Shown here piece by piece: positions 46,535 through 54,946 of a DNA stretch of 64,000 nt. A model generated the notes under the pieces. The model did no database searches. It had not been told where the DNA came from and saw only the letters and a program-made list of their open reading frames with translations. Numbering within the stretch: the stretch's first letter is position 1; each line of letters opens with the position of its first letter. Made by a program: the position numbers and the translations under genes. This DNA is from Ruminococcus flavefaciens. Its GTDB lineage: Bacteria; Bacillota; Clostridia; Oscillospirales; Ruminococcaceae. The stretch is from positions 1-64,000 of the forward strand of contig JAMPAU010000006.1 of NCBI GenBank assembly GCA_023667045.1. Direction: 5' to 3'.

Positions 46535-48888
46535 TTCCCTATAATCTCAGCGGAAAGTATCTTTTGTTTCCGGTACGTCATCATAGTCCGGTGTGTTCGT
46601 ATCAGCTTGTGCGGACTATCAGAGAGTATCAGCCGGAGATAATCCTTATTGAAGGACCGGAAAACGCCAACTGTCTTATACCGGCTCTTGTCAACGAAAA
46701 GACAAAACTTCCGTCGGCTATATACTATTACTACAAAGACACAAAAAAGCTCGTCAGTGAAGACGGAAATGACTACAAATGCTACTATCCTTTTCTGTAT
46801 TCGTCGCCGGAGTACAACGCCATGAAACAAGCCGTGAATATGGGCATTCCGGCAGAATTTATTGATTTGCCGTACTGTGATATTCTGATAAATACGGCAG
46901 AGCAGAAAGGTCTCCGGAAGAAAGCCGAAAAGCACAGCTATGCCGACGATACAAGGCTTGTGCAGAGCAGATTCTATGAAAAGCTCTGTGAAAATACAAA
47001 CGTCCGGAGCTTTGAGGAGTTCTGGGAAAAGTACTTTGAGATAGCAGGGATTTTTCTTACTCCAGAAAAATTCGTCAGGCAGTTGCATACATACTGCACA
47101 ATCACACGTGCTGAGACTTCCGACGAGGAAATGAAATCAGATGGTACACTTGCACGTGAGGCACATATGGCAGGAAGAATTACTGAAGCTATGGAAAAAT
47201 ACAACAGGGTGCTTGTGGTGACAGGCGGTTTTCACAGCAAGGGCATTTATGACCTTATTGAATCCGGAAAGATAAAGCCCCCTAAGCTCCGCAAGATTCC
47301 GGCTAATCAGCACGGCTGTTATCCTATGGCTTATTCATACGAGGCTTCGGACGCACTGCACGGCTACGCTTCCGGTATGAGTTTTCCGGCTTTCTATGAT
47401 TCAGTAACGCTTTCACTCCTTGAAAAAGGCACTCCGGAAAATATCTATAACGACCTCACTCTTGACCTCCTTGTGAAGACTGCCAAAGAAACCAACAAAA
47501 AGGATATTCCGGTATCTATAGCAGATGTTACTTCAGCTAAAACTTTAATGGACGGTCTTTCAGCACTCAGAAACTCAAGGCAGTCTGGTATGTATGAACT
47601 TTTCGACGCTGTGACGAGTACTTTTATAAAGGGCGAAAAAACCGTATCTTCTGCACTTCCTCTTGATATTCTCAGAAAACTTGCCACCGGAAAGGCAGTC
47701 GGCTTTATCGGCGATACAGAGCATATCCCACCGCTGATAACAGACTTTGAGGAGCAGGCTAAAAAATTCAGTCTTAAAATAAACGACGTAACACCTAACG
47801 ACGTTGAAGTTTCTTTGTTTACTAAGCAGAAAGACATGGACAAAAGCCGTTTTCTGCACAGAATGGATTTTCTTGATACTGGCTTTGCAGTAATGCGGAA
47901 AGGTCCTGACCTGCACACAAACAAGGGCAGAAGCCGTGTACGTGAGGAGTGGAGATATGCACGCTCTCCGGAAGTAGACTCATCTCTTATCGACCACACA
48001 ACAGACGGTTTCACGATTGAGGAGGCTTGCATTACTGTTGCCGTAAGAAAACTGCGTGATGAAATGCGTTGTGAGATGTCGGCACGTGTGGCAGTTGACT
48101 GTTTTCTTATGGGCATACCGCTACAGCAGTCGGAACTTGACCTTATTGACGAAATACTCACTGCCGACGGCGATTTCTTTTCTGTCGGAAATGGTCTCCG
48201 GTACTTTGAGACACTCAACAGTCTGCAACAGCTTTACAGTTTTTCGGACAGTTCTTCACTCGGCTATATAAGACAATGCTTTGAAAAACTTATAACTGCA
48301 CTGCCGTCAATGGCTGGTGTACAGTCAGACCGTGCAGACGATGTTATTTCAATATTGAAGACCATGTACGGAATAGCTGGAAATATTCTCTCTGACGAAA
48401 TGGAGACCTTTGAGGAGACTTTAACTGTCATGTCACAGTCAGCTGAAAAAGAGCCGTCGGTATACGGTGCTGTGTCCGGACTGCTCTATGCCATTGATTC
48501 AGAAAGACGTGCAGAAGCTGAAAATGCCATGCGTGGCTATCTTATGGGTACTGTGGAAATAAAAAAACAGGGTGCTGAGTTTTTAAAGGGGCTTTTCAGT
48601 ACAGCGAGGGATATAGTTCTTTCGGACGGGTCTTTCTTAAAGATGACAGATACTCTGATAACTGAAATGGATTACGACGACTTTATGGAGATTCTCCCCT
48701 CAATGCGACTTGCATTCAGCTATTTCACGCCGTCGGAGATACAGGACACTGCACAGTCGGTGGCAGAACTTCACAGCGTAAACAAAAAGGATATTCTCAA
48801 CAGCAGAGCAGTGGACGAAAATATGTTCCTTTTTGGCGAGAGCCTTGACAGCGAAATATGCAGATTTCTTGATTTGGAGAGGGAATAA
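46495..48888 (+). CDS. DUF5682 family protein, YehM-like
   Basis: I use the ATG giving MEKILRDSKVTEM, inside the MoxR gene by 40 bases; a longer frame overlaps MoxR by almost 200 bases and is rejected. The 797-residue protein starts with a conserved domain: FPVRHHSPVCSYQL, ILIEGPENAN and VTGGFHSKGI. These His/Glu motifs recall metal-dependent TIKI/EreA-like hydrolases, but that is only a resemblance. The C-terminal half is helical and contains EEWRYARSPEVDSSLID. It closes the six-gene operon; no sharp terminator is visible in the next 60 bases. Confidence 0.85.
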   Translation: MEKILRDSKVTEMIPYNLSGKYLLFPVRHHSPVCSYQLVRTIREYQPEIILIEGPENANCLIPALVNEKTKLPSAIYYYYKDTKKLVSEDGNDYKCYYPFLYSSPEYNAMKQAVNMGIPAEFIDLPYCDILINTAEQKGLRKKAEKHSYADDTRLVQSRFYEKLCENTNVRSFEEFWEKYFEIAGIFLTPEKFVRQLHTYCTITRAETSDEEMKSDGTLAREAHMAGRITEAMEKYNRVLVVTGGFHSKGIYDLIESGKIKPPKLRKIPANQHGCYPMAYSYEASDALHGYASGMSFPAFYDSVTLSLLEKGTPENIYNDLTLDLLVKTAKETNKKDIPVSIADVTSAKTLMDGLSALRNSRQSGMYELFDAVTSTFIKGEKTVSSALPLDILRKLATGKAVGFIGDTEHIPPLITDFEEQAKKFSLKINDVTPNDVEVSLFTKQKDMDKSRFLHRMDFLDTGFAVMRKGPDLHTNKGRSRVREEWRYARSPEVDSSLIDHTTDGFTIEEACITVAVRKLRDEMRCEMSARVAVDCFLMGIPLQQSELDLIDEILTADGDFFSVGNGLRYFETLNSLQQLYSFSDSSSLGYIRQCFEKLITALPSMAGVQSDRADDVISILKTMYGIAGNILSDEMETFEETLTVMSQSAEKEPSVYGAVSGLLYAIDSERRAEAENAMRGYLMGTVEIKKQGAEFLKGLFSTARDIVLSDGSFLKMTDTLITEMDYDDFMEILPSMRLAFSYFTPSEIQDTAQSVAELHSVNKKDILNSRAVDENMFLFGESLDSEICRFLDLERE

Positions 48889-49199
48889 CAGTCTTTTGCC
48901 TGTCTATTTGAAAAAACAGCTTGAAAGAGACTGCCGTCGTGTAACATTAATTTGAAAACAAGCAGAAATTATTTTGGCAATCAGTAAAGAAAGGAAAAAG
49001 TTACTGGCACGGTATTCAGCCACAGGATTTGCTTTTACTGTGTATACCCGTATGGCAACGGGGAATTTACGCCTTTGGAGTGTCATGCCAAACGTGAGTA
49101 GATTATGACTTGTCATTTCAAAAACGGACACGTTGAACAAGGAATAAACTTAAAAGCTTGATTTATAGCTTTTTATAAGTTTTCAGTAACGGTATTATA
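48889..49199. other. 311-base stretch without a supported gene
   Basis: I see no coding frame with a ribosome site. It holds a small hairpin (CCCGTATGGCAACGGG), a terminator-like AAAGCT/AGCTTT stem near 49153-49180, and the ten-mer ACTGGCACGG (49003-49012), which recurs at 52222-52231. It may be a decayed element, but nothing identifies one. Confidence 0.4.
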
Positions 49200-49862
49200 A
49201 TGGGCAGACTTATTGTTATAGAGGGGCTTGACGGAAGTGGAAAACACACACAGGCGGTACGCTTTAAAGAATATCTGGAGAGTATCGGCAGAGATGTAAT
49301 GCTGGTATCCTTTCCGGACTATGAAAGCCCTTCGTCTTCTCTCGTAAAGATGTACCTTGCCGGAGATTTCGGCAAAGAGGCGGATTCTGTAAACCCCTAC
49401 ACAGCGTCGTCTTTCTATGCTGTAGACCGTTTCGCAAGCTACCGCACAAAGTGGCAGGATTTCTATGAAAAAGGTGGTATTGTGATTGCCGACCGCTACA
49501 CTACTTCAAATGCCGTACACCAGTGTGCAAAGCTTCCGGCAGACCAGTGGGACAGCTTTATTGAATGGCTCTTTGAGTATGAATATAAGTACATGGGCAT
49601 TCCTGCACCCGATATGGTTATATATCTGAGAGTGGAAACAGAAATCAGTCAGAGACTTATGACAGGCAGATACAAAAGCGACGAGACAAAGAAAGACATT
49701 CACGAGCGTGATATTGATTATCTCGCAAGGTCAAGGCGGTCTGCTGATTACTGTGCAGAAAAGCTCGGCTGGAAAGTAATTGAATGCACAGACGGCGGTA
49801 ATATGCGTACGATAGGTGATATTTCTGATAAGATTAAAAAAATTACCGGCTTTTATAAATAA
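49200..49862 (+). CDS. tmk: thymidylate kinase
   Basis: The 220-residue protein begins RLIVIEGLDGSGKHTQ, the P-loop of dTMP kinase with His where Ser or Thr is more usual. It has the DRYTTSNAVHQ motif with the catalytic Asp-Arg and a lid region containing Arg/Lys (LMTGRYKSDETKKD). It phosphorylates dTMP to dTDP. No convincing ribosome site precedes the ATG (the upstream bases are GGTATTATA), so translation may be weak or leaderless. The gene stands alone between non-coding stretches. Confidence 0.93.
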   Translation: MGRLIVIEGLDGSGKHTQAVRFKEYLESIGRDVMLVSFPDYESPSSSLVKMYLAGDFGKEADSVNPYTASSFYAVDRFASYRTKWQDFYEKGGIVIADRYTTSNAVHQCAKLPADQWDSFIEWLFEYEYKYMGIPAPDMVIYLRVETEISQRLMTGRYKSDETKKDIHERDIDYLARSRRSADYCAEKLGWKVIECTDGGNMRTIGDISDKIKKITGFYK

Positions 49863-50194
49863 TATATATAAAAATAGCTATTGCAATATATATTCTCTGT
49901 AATATCTGTTTCCGAATTGTAATAAATGACGAAAAAAAGCAGGATTTTAAAAAAAGCTTGATTTTTACGGATTTATGTGATAAAATAATTTAAAGGCTTT
50001 ATATGGGATAGTTTTTCCGGAAACAGCCTGTCTTTTGCAGTAAAATCTGGAATAATGAAAAATATATTGACATTATCAATGCACTGTGGTATAATGTCCT
50101 TATTGTAAAAGCAGTCCTGTATGGAATAGTATCATATATTATATCGTTTTTTATCTTGAAACATAAGCTATTTGTTTTACAGAGGGGGAGTAAA
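49863..50194. other. 330-base A+T-rich leader region
   Basis: No gene is supported. The stretch holds the promoter of the sugar-phosphate transferase and about 95 bases of 5' leader between that promoter and the start codon. I see no riboswitch motif. Confidence 0.4.
50067..50095 (+). promoter_or_regulatory. promoter of the sugar-phosphate transferase gene
   Basis: TTGACA, 17 bases, TATAAT. Confidence 0.75.
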
Positions 50195-51001
50195 ATGCAG
50201 GCTAATTTTGTAAATGCCAGCAATAATGCTATAGCTGAGAATATCAGCGGTAAGGCAAGAAGAACAATCGAAAAAGAAAAATCAAAAGAGGGTATAAAGG
50301 AATATCCGATACTTGACTTTAAAGTGAAAGACCTCGAAAAGCTGAGAAGCTGTGTGGAAGAAACCCTGAAGCACTCAAAGATTAAGCCGGCAGGGGGACA
50401 GCTTTACGAGATTTCAAAGAGAGCATTCGACATTGTGCTGAGTTCGGCAGGAATAGTAATGGCTATTATTCCGGTGGGCTGTTTCGCACTTGCTATATAT
50501 CTTAATGACGGCGGTAATCCTATCTTCTCGCAGGTGCGTCTTACTAAAAACGGCAAGCCTTTTAAGATGTACAAGTTACGCTCAATGTGCATAGACGCAG
50601 AAGAAAAATTCGCAGAGGTACAAAAGGCTAACAAATGCGACGGCTTGGCTTTCAAGAGCGAAGACGACCCACGCATAACCCCGATAGGTCGCTTTATCAG
50701 AAAGACTTCAATAGACGAACTGCCACAGCTCTTTAATGTATTAAAGGGCGATATGTCCATAATAGGACCGAGACCGCCTCTGCCGAGAGAGGTAGTGCTG
50801 TATACTCCTAAGGAAATGGACAGATTGCTTGTAAAAGGCGGGCTTGCTTGTGTCTGTCAGACTGAGGGAAGAAGCGATATGTCCTTTGATGAATGGATGC
50901 ACACAGACATCGAATACATAAAAAACAGAAGCATGGCTCTTGATATGAAAATCCTCATCAAGATGATAATAGCTGTAATAAAACGCAAGGGTGCAGAATA
51001 A
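50195..51001 (+). CDS. undecaprenyl-phosphate sugar-phosphate transferase
   Basis: The start is the ATG after GAGGGGGAG; a longer frame is rejected. The 268-residue protein has a basic N-terminal tail, one membrane segment (about residues 80-103, SSAGIVMAIIPVGCFALAIYL) and the C-terminal WbaP/bacterial sugar transferase domain: KMYKLRSMCIDAE, TSIDELPQLFNVLKGDMSIIGPRPP (given here in parts: SIDELPQLFNVLKGDMS and IGPRPPLP). It transfers a sugar phosphate from a nucleotide sugar to the lipid carrier as the first step of a surface polysaccharide. No glycosyltransferase cluster follows, so it is an isolated initiating enzyme. Confidence 0.92.
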   Translation: MQANFVNASNNAIAENISGKARRTIEKEKSKEGIKEYPILDFKVKDLEKLRSCVEETLKHSKIKPAGGQLYEISKRAFDIVLSSAGIVMAIIPVGCFALAIYLNDGGNPIFSQVRLTKNGKPFKMYKLRSMCIDAEEKFAEVQKANKCDGLAFKSEDDPRITPIGRFIRKTSIDELPQLFNVLKGDMSIIGPRPPLPREVVLYTPKEMDRLLVKGGLACVCQTEGRSDMSFDEWMHTDIEYIKNRSMALDMKILIKMIIAVIKRKGAE

Positions 51002-51007
51002 AAAATT

Positions 51008-51041
51008 ACCGGACAGTGTATGTAGCTGTCCGGTTTTTTTA
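51008..51041. terminator. bidirectional terminator, sugar transferase / patatin
   Basis: ACCGGACAG and CTGTCCGGT form a perfect 9-base stem followed by T residues, between converging genes. Confidence 0.85.
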
Positions 51042-51944
51042 CAGGTTGTTTATCATGGTGCGGATTTCATTCATATGACCGATAGTGTCTCTGTAGCCCA
51101 TTTCAATATCGATCTGGACTTTTTTGTTATTGAGATTGAGCGTGCCTGTTATTGTACCGCCGAGATTCTGAGAGGGAATAATATTGATAATATCAGCGTC
51201 ACGCATTTTGTACTGGCTAGTGAGGTCGGCATCATATTTGAGGTGTACCGCAATAATAGAGCGGTAGCCGTTGTTATACAGGCATGATATGGGGGTATTG
51301 CTTTTATTGCCGGAAATACCGCCGTCGAAGTACCGAGTGCCGTATATTTCCACGCCGTCAGTACCTGTGTAGACAAATGGCAGTGCAGACGAGGCAAGCA
51401 CTATTTTTTTCTGTATACTATAGGGATATTTATTCAGCTCAAAGTACTTAGCGTCGCCGTGACTGTCAGTGCATACGATATACATTTTACGGTAGATACG
51501 GCTGAAGTCAACGTGTTCGTCAATAATCTGACCTAATTTTTCCTGTGTAAATGGCAGACCGTCTTTCATAAAGTCGGTAAGTACGTTGTCTTTTTTAAGG
51601 GATTTAAAAATATTCATACCGCCGAGTACGATACTGTCAACGATATTATCGGGCTTTATTCCGACGTAATCGGGGTCGGAGTAGTCCGGCACTGTAGGCA
51701 ACTTATTGAAACGCTGTTTATCGGGGTGTAGCATATCGGTTATCTTAAGGCTGTTCCATATTTTTTCAGCGTATTCAGCACCCCGACTGTCGAGCAGTAC
51801 GGCATTCAGCGCCCCCACAGAAGTACCTGCCACAGCGTCGATATAGTCCACAGCACCCATAGCGGAGAGAGCCTTGTATACGCCTATCTCGTAAGCACCT
51901 TTAGCACCGCCGCCGCTGAGGACAAGTCCTATTTTATCCAACAT
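51039..51944 (-). CDS. patatin-like phospholipase
   Basis: I choose the ATG before LDKIGLVLSGGGAKG; a TTG two codons earlier is closer to GGAG and could also serve. The 301-residue protein has the patatin elements: oxyanion loop GGGAKG, nucleophile Ser in GTSVGALN and the Asp in DGGISGN of the dyad. No signal peptide, so it is an RssA-like cytosolic lipid acyl hydrolase. It has no clear operon partner. Confidence 0.92.
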   Translation of the reverse strand: MLDKIGLVLSGGGAKGAYEIGVYKALSAMGAVDYIDAVAGTSVGALNAVLLDSRGAEYAEKIWNSLKITDMLHPDKQRFNKLPTVPDYSDPDYVGIKPDNIVDSIVLGGMNIFKSLKKDNVLTDFMKDGLPFTQEKLGQIIDEHVDFSRIYRKMYIVCTDSHGDAKYFELNKYPYSIQKKIVLASSALPFVYTGTDGVEIYGTRYFDGGISGNKSNTPISCLYNNGYRSIIAVHLKYDADLTSQYKMRDADIINIIPSQNLGGTITGTLNLNNKKVQIDIEMGYRDTIGHMNEIRTMINNL

Positions 51945-51950
51945 ATTCAA

Positions 51951-52264
51951 TAATCTCCAATCTTTCTTTTTTCTTTGATAGTGAAATACCCATGGTCTGA
52001 AGCCAGTGGGTTTTCTGTTTTATAGTCTTTGTAATTTTATACTGCAAAGGTTTTTTACCGTCAGTCTCTGCCGTACATTGTTTATAATGCAGAATAGCCT
52101 GCTCTTTCTGATTTCGCAATGATTTTGGTATTTTTACAGTTCGGGAGGATATTCTGAAAAGCCCGCACGATAGTATAAAGCCAGTGGGATTGCGGTTGAC
52201 ATCATTTTAAAAGGGAGATACACTGGCACGGCAATGTCCTCTCCCTTTGTGTGACTTTATGATT
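51951..52264. other. non-coding stretch between patatin and dapL
   Basis: About 310 bases with no supported gene. A weak minus-strand frame of 61 codons overlaps the patatin start but lacks a ribosome site. The words AGCCAGTGGG (twice) and ACTGGCACGG occur here, and a terminator-like hairpin lies at its right end. Confidence 0.4.
52210..52248 (-). terminator. terminator-like hairpin after dapL
   Basis: AAAGGGAGA and TCTCCCTTT enclose a 21-base loop. On the minus strand it is followed by TTTTAAAAT, just after the dapL stop. Confidence 0.6.
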
Positions 52265-53470
52265 TTACTTGGTCAAGAGTTTTTCAAAGCGTTGCATAGC
52301 TTCTATAGTTCTCTGCCTGTCGCCGAAAGCTGTAAGTCTGAACCAGCCCTCGCCGTTCTTACCGAATCCTGCACCGGGAGTGCCTACTACAGCTATCTTT
52401 TCAAGCATGAGGTCGAAAAACTCCCAGCTACCCATATTATCCGGACATTTGAACCATATATACGGAGAATTTATACCGCCAGTAAATTTTACGCCAAGCT
52501 TGGTCATAGTATCGGCAATAATGCGTGCATTCTCTTGGTAGTAGGATATATTCTCATGAATCTGTCTCAGACCTTCTTCAGTGAAGACAGCTTCAGCACC
52601 ACGCTGTACAGGATAAGAAACGCCGTTGAACTTACTGCCCTGTCTTCTTCCCCATATCTGTGATACGGAGACCTCTGTGCCGTCGCTTGCCGTAACTTTA
52701 AGAGAATCCGGAATAACAGTATAACCGCATCTCATACCTGTGAATCCTGCCGTCTTTGAGAGCGAACACATCTCAATAGCTACTTCCTTAGCACCCTCCA
52801 CACAGAAGATACTTCTCGGCACGTCGGGGTCAGTAATGAAAGCTTCATAAGCCGAATCATAGATGATTACAGCGTTGTTTTTCTTGGCATAGTCAATCCA
52901 TACGGCGAGCTGTTCCTTAGTGTATACAGAGCCTGTAGGGTTATTAGGGGAGCAGAGATAGATAATATCGGCGTGTACGTCATAGTCGGGCATAGCACAG
53001 AAACCGTTTTCCTCGGTTGAATCGGCATATATTACTTTGCGACCGCTCATTAAGTTTGAATCGACGTATACGGGATAAGCAGGGTCTGTAACGAGGATAA
53101 TATTATCATCGCCGAAAATATCCACGATATTACCGCAGTCGCTCTTAGCGCCGTCATTTATGCGTATTTCGTCGGGTGAGACATCAGCACCGAAAGACTT
53201 ATAATAGCTCGATACAGCTTCTTTGAGGAAATCATATCCTGCACCGCTGTCCTCATAGCCCTTGAAAGTTTCTTTTACGCCCATTTCGTCGCAAGCCTTT
53301 TTCATAGCCTCAATGACAACCGGAGCGATAGGCAGAGTAACGTCGCCTATGCCCATGCGTATAATATCGGCTTCGGGGTTAGCTTCTTTAAAGGCGTTTA
53401 TTTTCTTGGCGATATTTATGAATAAGTAATTTTTTTCCAGTTTAAGAAAGTTTTCGTTTAGTCTCGGCAT
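52265..53470 (-). CDS. dapL: LL-diaminopimelate aminotransferase
   Basis: The 401-residue PLP enzyme has the family-specific start ENYLFINIAKKI and the segment IRMGIGDVTLPI. The fold-type I motifs are present: SPNNPTGS, the Lys in SLSKTAGFTGMRCG and the Arg near FRLTAFGD. It converts tetrahydrodipicolinate to LL-diaminopimelate in one step for lysine and peptidoglycan synthesis. Its first 13 bases overlap the end of dapF, so dapF-dapL is a coupled operon. A separate meso-DAP dehydrogenase in this window offers a parallel route. Confidence 0.96.
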   Translation of the reverse strand: MPRLNENFLKLEKNYLFINIAKKINAFKEANPEADIIRMGIGDVTLPIAPVVIEAMKKACDEMGVKETFKGYEDSGAGYDFLKEAVSSYYKSFGADVSPDEIRINDGAKSDCGNIVDIFGDDNIILVTDPAYPVYVDSNLMSGRKVIYADSTEENGFCAMPDYDVHADIIYLCSPNNPTGSVYTKEQLAVWIDYAKKNNAVIIYDSAYEAFITDPDVPRSIFCVEGAKEVAIEMCSLSKTAGFTGMRCGYTVIPDSLKVTASDGTEVSVSQIWGRRQGSKFNGVSYPVQRGAEAVFTEEGLRQIHENISYYQENARIIADTMTKLGVKFTGGINSPYIWFKCPDNMGSWEFFDLMLEKIAVVGTPGAGFGKNGEGWFRLTAFGDRQRTIEAMQRFEKLLTK

Positions 53471-54336
53471 ATAACATTCTCCTTTTTTGAGTTGATAAAT
53501 TCATCAGATACAGTACCCTCGCATATGTATTCAGCTTCACCTGTCATCATTACAGTACCGTCTGACTGGTAGATTATTCTGAGGTCACCGCCTCTGAGGT
53601 GTACGAGTATTTCTTCATCATATGGGCATATGCCATTAAGTACGGCAGATACTACAGTAGCACACGTGCCAGTACCGCAGGCGAAAGTCTCACCGCTGCC
53701 ACGTTCCCACACACGCATTTTTAGGGTGTGGCTGTCTATCACCTCGCAGAACTCAGTATTTACTCTGTTAGGGAATATTTCGTGGTTTTCAAAGTCCGGA
53801 CCTATTTTTTCGAGGTCGAGACTGTCTATACCGTCTGTGAAGATAACGGCGTGGGGGTTGCCCATAGATACGCAGGTCATGTTGTAGACTTTTCCGGCTA
53901 CTGTAACGGGCTGATTTATGAATTTTTCGAGGTCTGACTTTACAGGAATTTCAGCAGGTTTGAGAATAGCCTTGCCCATATCCACCTGTACGAGATTAAC
54001 CTTGTTGTTTTCAGTAAAGAGCTTTAAGTACTTTATGCCGGAGTTTGTTTCGAGGGTAATATCTGTCTTATCGGTAAGACCCATATCGTAGACGTACTTT
54101 CCGATACAGCGTGTAGCATTACCGCACATCATGGCTTCCGAGCCGTCGGCATTAAATATACGCATACGGAAATCAGCCTTATCAGAGGGCATTATAAGCA
54201 CGAGACCGTCAGAGCCTATGCCCTTGTGCCTGTCGCTTACGATAACAGAGACCTTTTCGGGTTCTTCCACTGTCTCCTCAAAACAGTTGACATAGATATA
54301 ATCATTGCCTATGCCGTGCATTTTAGAAAATTTCAT
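53458..54336 (-). CDS. dapF: diaminopimelate epimerase
   Basis: The 292-residue protein begins KFSKMHGIGNDYIYV and carries both catalytic Cys residues in MCGNATRC and FACGTGTC. It converts LL- to meso-diaminopimelate, the form used in cross-linking the cell wall and as lysine precursor. It is first in a two-gene operon with dapL. Confidence 0.96.
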   Translation of the reverse strand: MKFSKMHGIGNDYIYVNCFEETVEEPEKVSVIVSDRHKGIGSDGLVLIMPSDKADFRMRIFNADGSEAMMCGNATRCIGKYVYDMGLTDKTDITLETNSGIKYLKLFTENNKVNLVQVDMGKAILKPAEIPVKSDLEKFINQPVTVAGKVYNMTCVSMGNPHAVIFTDGIDSLDLEKIGPDFENHEIFPNRVNTEFCEVIDSHTLKMRVWERGSGETFACGTGTCATVVSAVLNGICPYDEEILVHLRGGDLRIIYQSDGTVMMTGEAEYICEGTVSDEFINSKKENVICRD

Positions 54337-54399
54337 AATATATACTCCTATTCGTGACTCATCGGAGAGGGAAAATATGCTAACTTTTTCCCATGTTTT

Positions 54400-54428
54400 A
54401 TTATATAATAACTCAGCAGAAAAATCAA
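54400..54428 (-). promoter_or_regulatory. promoter of dapF-dapL
   Basis: Minus strand TTGATT, 17 bases, TATAAT, 63 bases before the dapF ATG. Confidence 0.6.
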
Positions 54429-54440
54429 GAGTTTTTTTTA

Positions 54441-54946
54441 ATTAAGAATTAAGAATTTATAATGCGTAATTATTTTAATTATTAATTCAGCATTATAAAT
54501 TATGCATGGGGCTTTCATTAATCTGAAAAAACCGAGTGCATTGGGTGCAGATAATTTGCTGTTGTAAATTCTTTTCGTGCAGAATCAAAAAAAGAGACGC
54601 TTTTTATTATGACAGAATTTCACTTGATTTCAGTATTGGATAAATGAAAAGTGTGGTGGGTTTGCATAAACTCACCACATAAAAGGAGTACCGGCAAGAA
54701 ATCAATTAAGAATGCAGAATTATGAATTATTCTACAGGAGATGACTAAACACTACAGTAAGAAAATATCACATGGGGTGAAATATATCGGAATTTCTTTG
54801 ACAAATACCTAAAAAGTATGTTTTGGGCTAAATATAAGCAAAAAACAAGTGCAAGGATAATTTTCTGTCCTTGCATGAAAAATAATTAAGAAAAATACGT
54901 AATTATTTTAATTATCAATTCAGCATTATAAATTATGCATTGTGAA
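54441..54946. repeat. A+T-rich intergenic repeat region with a 43-base direct repeat
   Basis: Two copies of a 43-base sequence differ at one base (54465-54507 and 54898-54940). Copy 1 is bounded by an inverted repeat TTATAATGC/GCATTATAA. A shorter related piece (ATTAAGAATGCAGAATTATG) lies at 54707-54726. Between them are hairpins at 54652-54679 (TGTGGTG/CACCACA) and 54850-54875 (TGCAAGGA/TCCTTGCA). No gene is supported in this 610-base gap. It looks like a small non-autonomous repeat family. Confidence 0.65.

Noticed and set aside
51934-52119. Possible 61-residue minus-strand gene before the patatin
   Set aside because: It begins with TTG without a ribosome site and overlaps the patatin start; composition is unremarkable.
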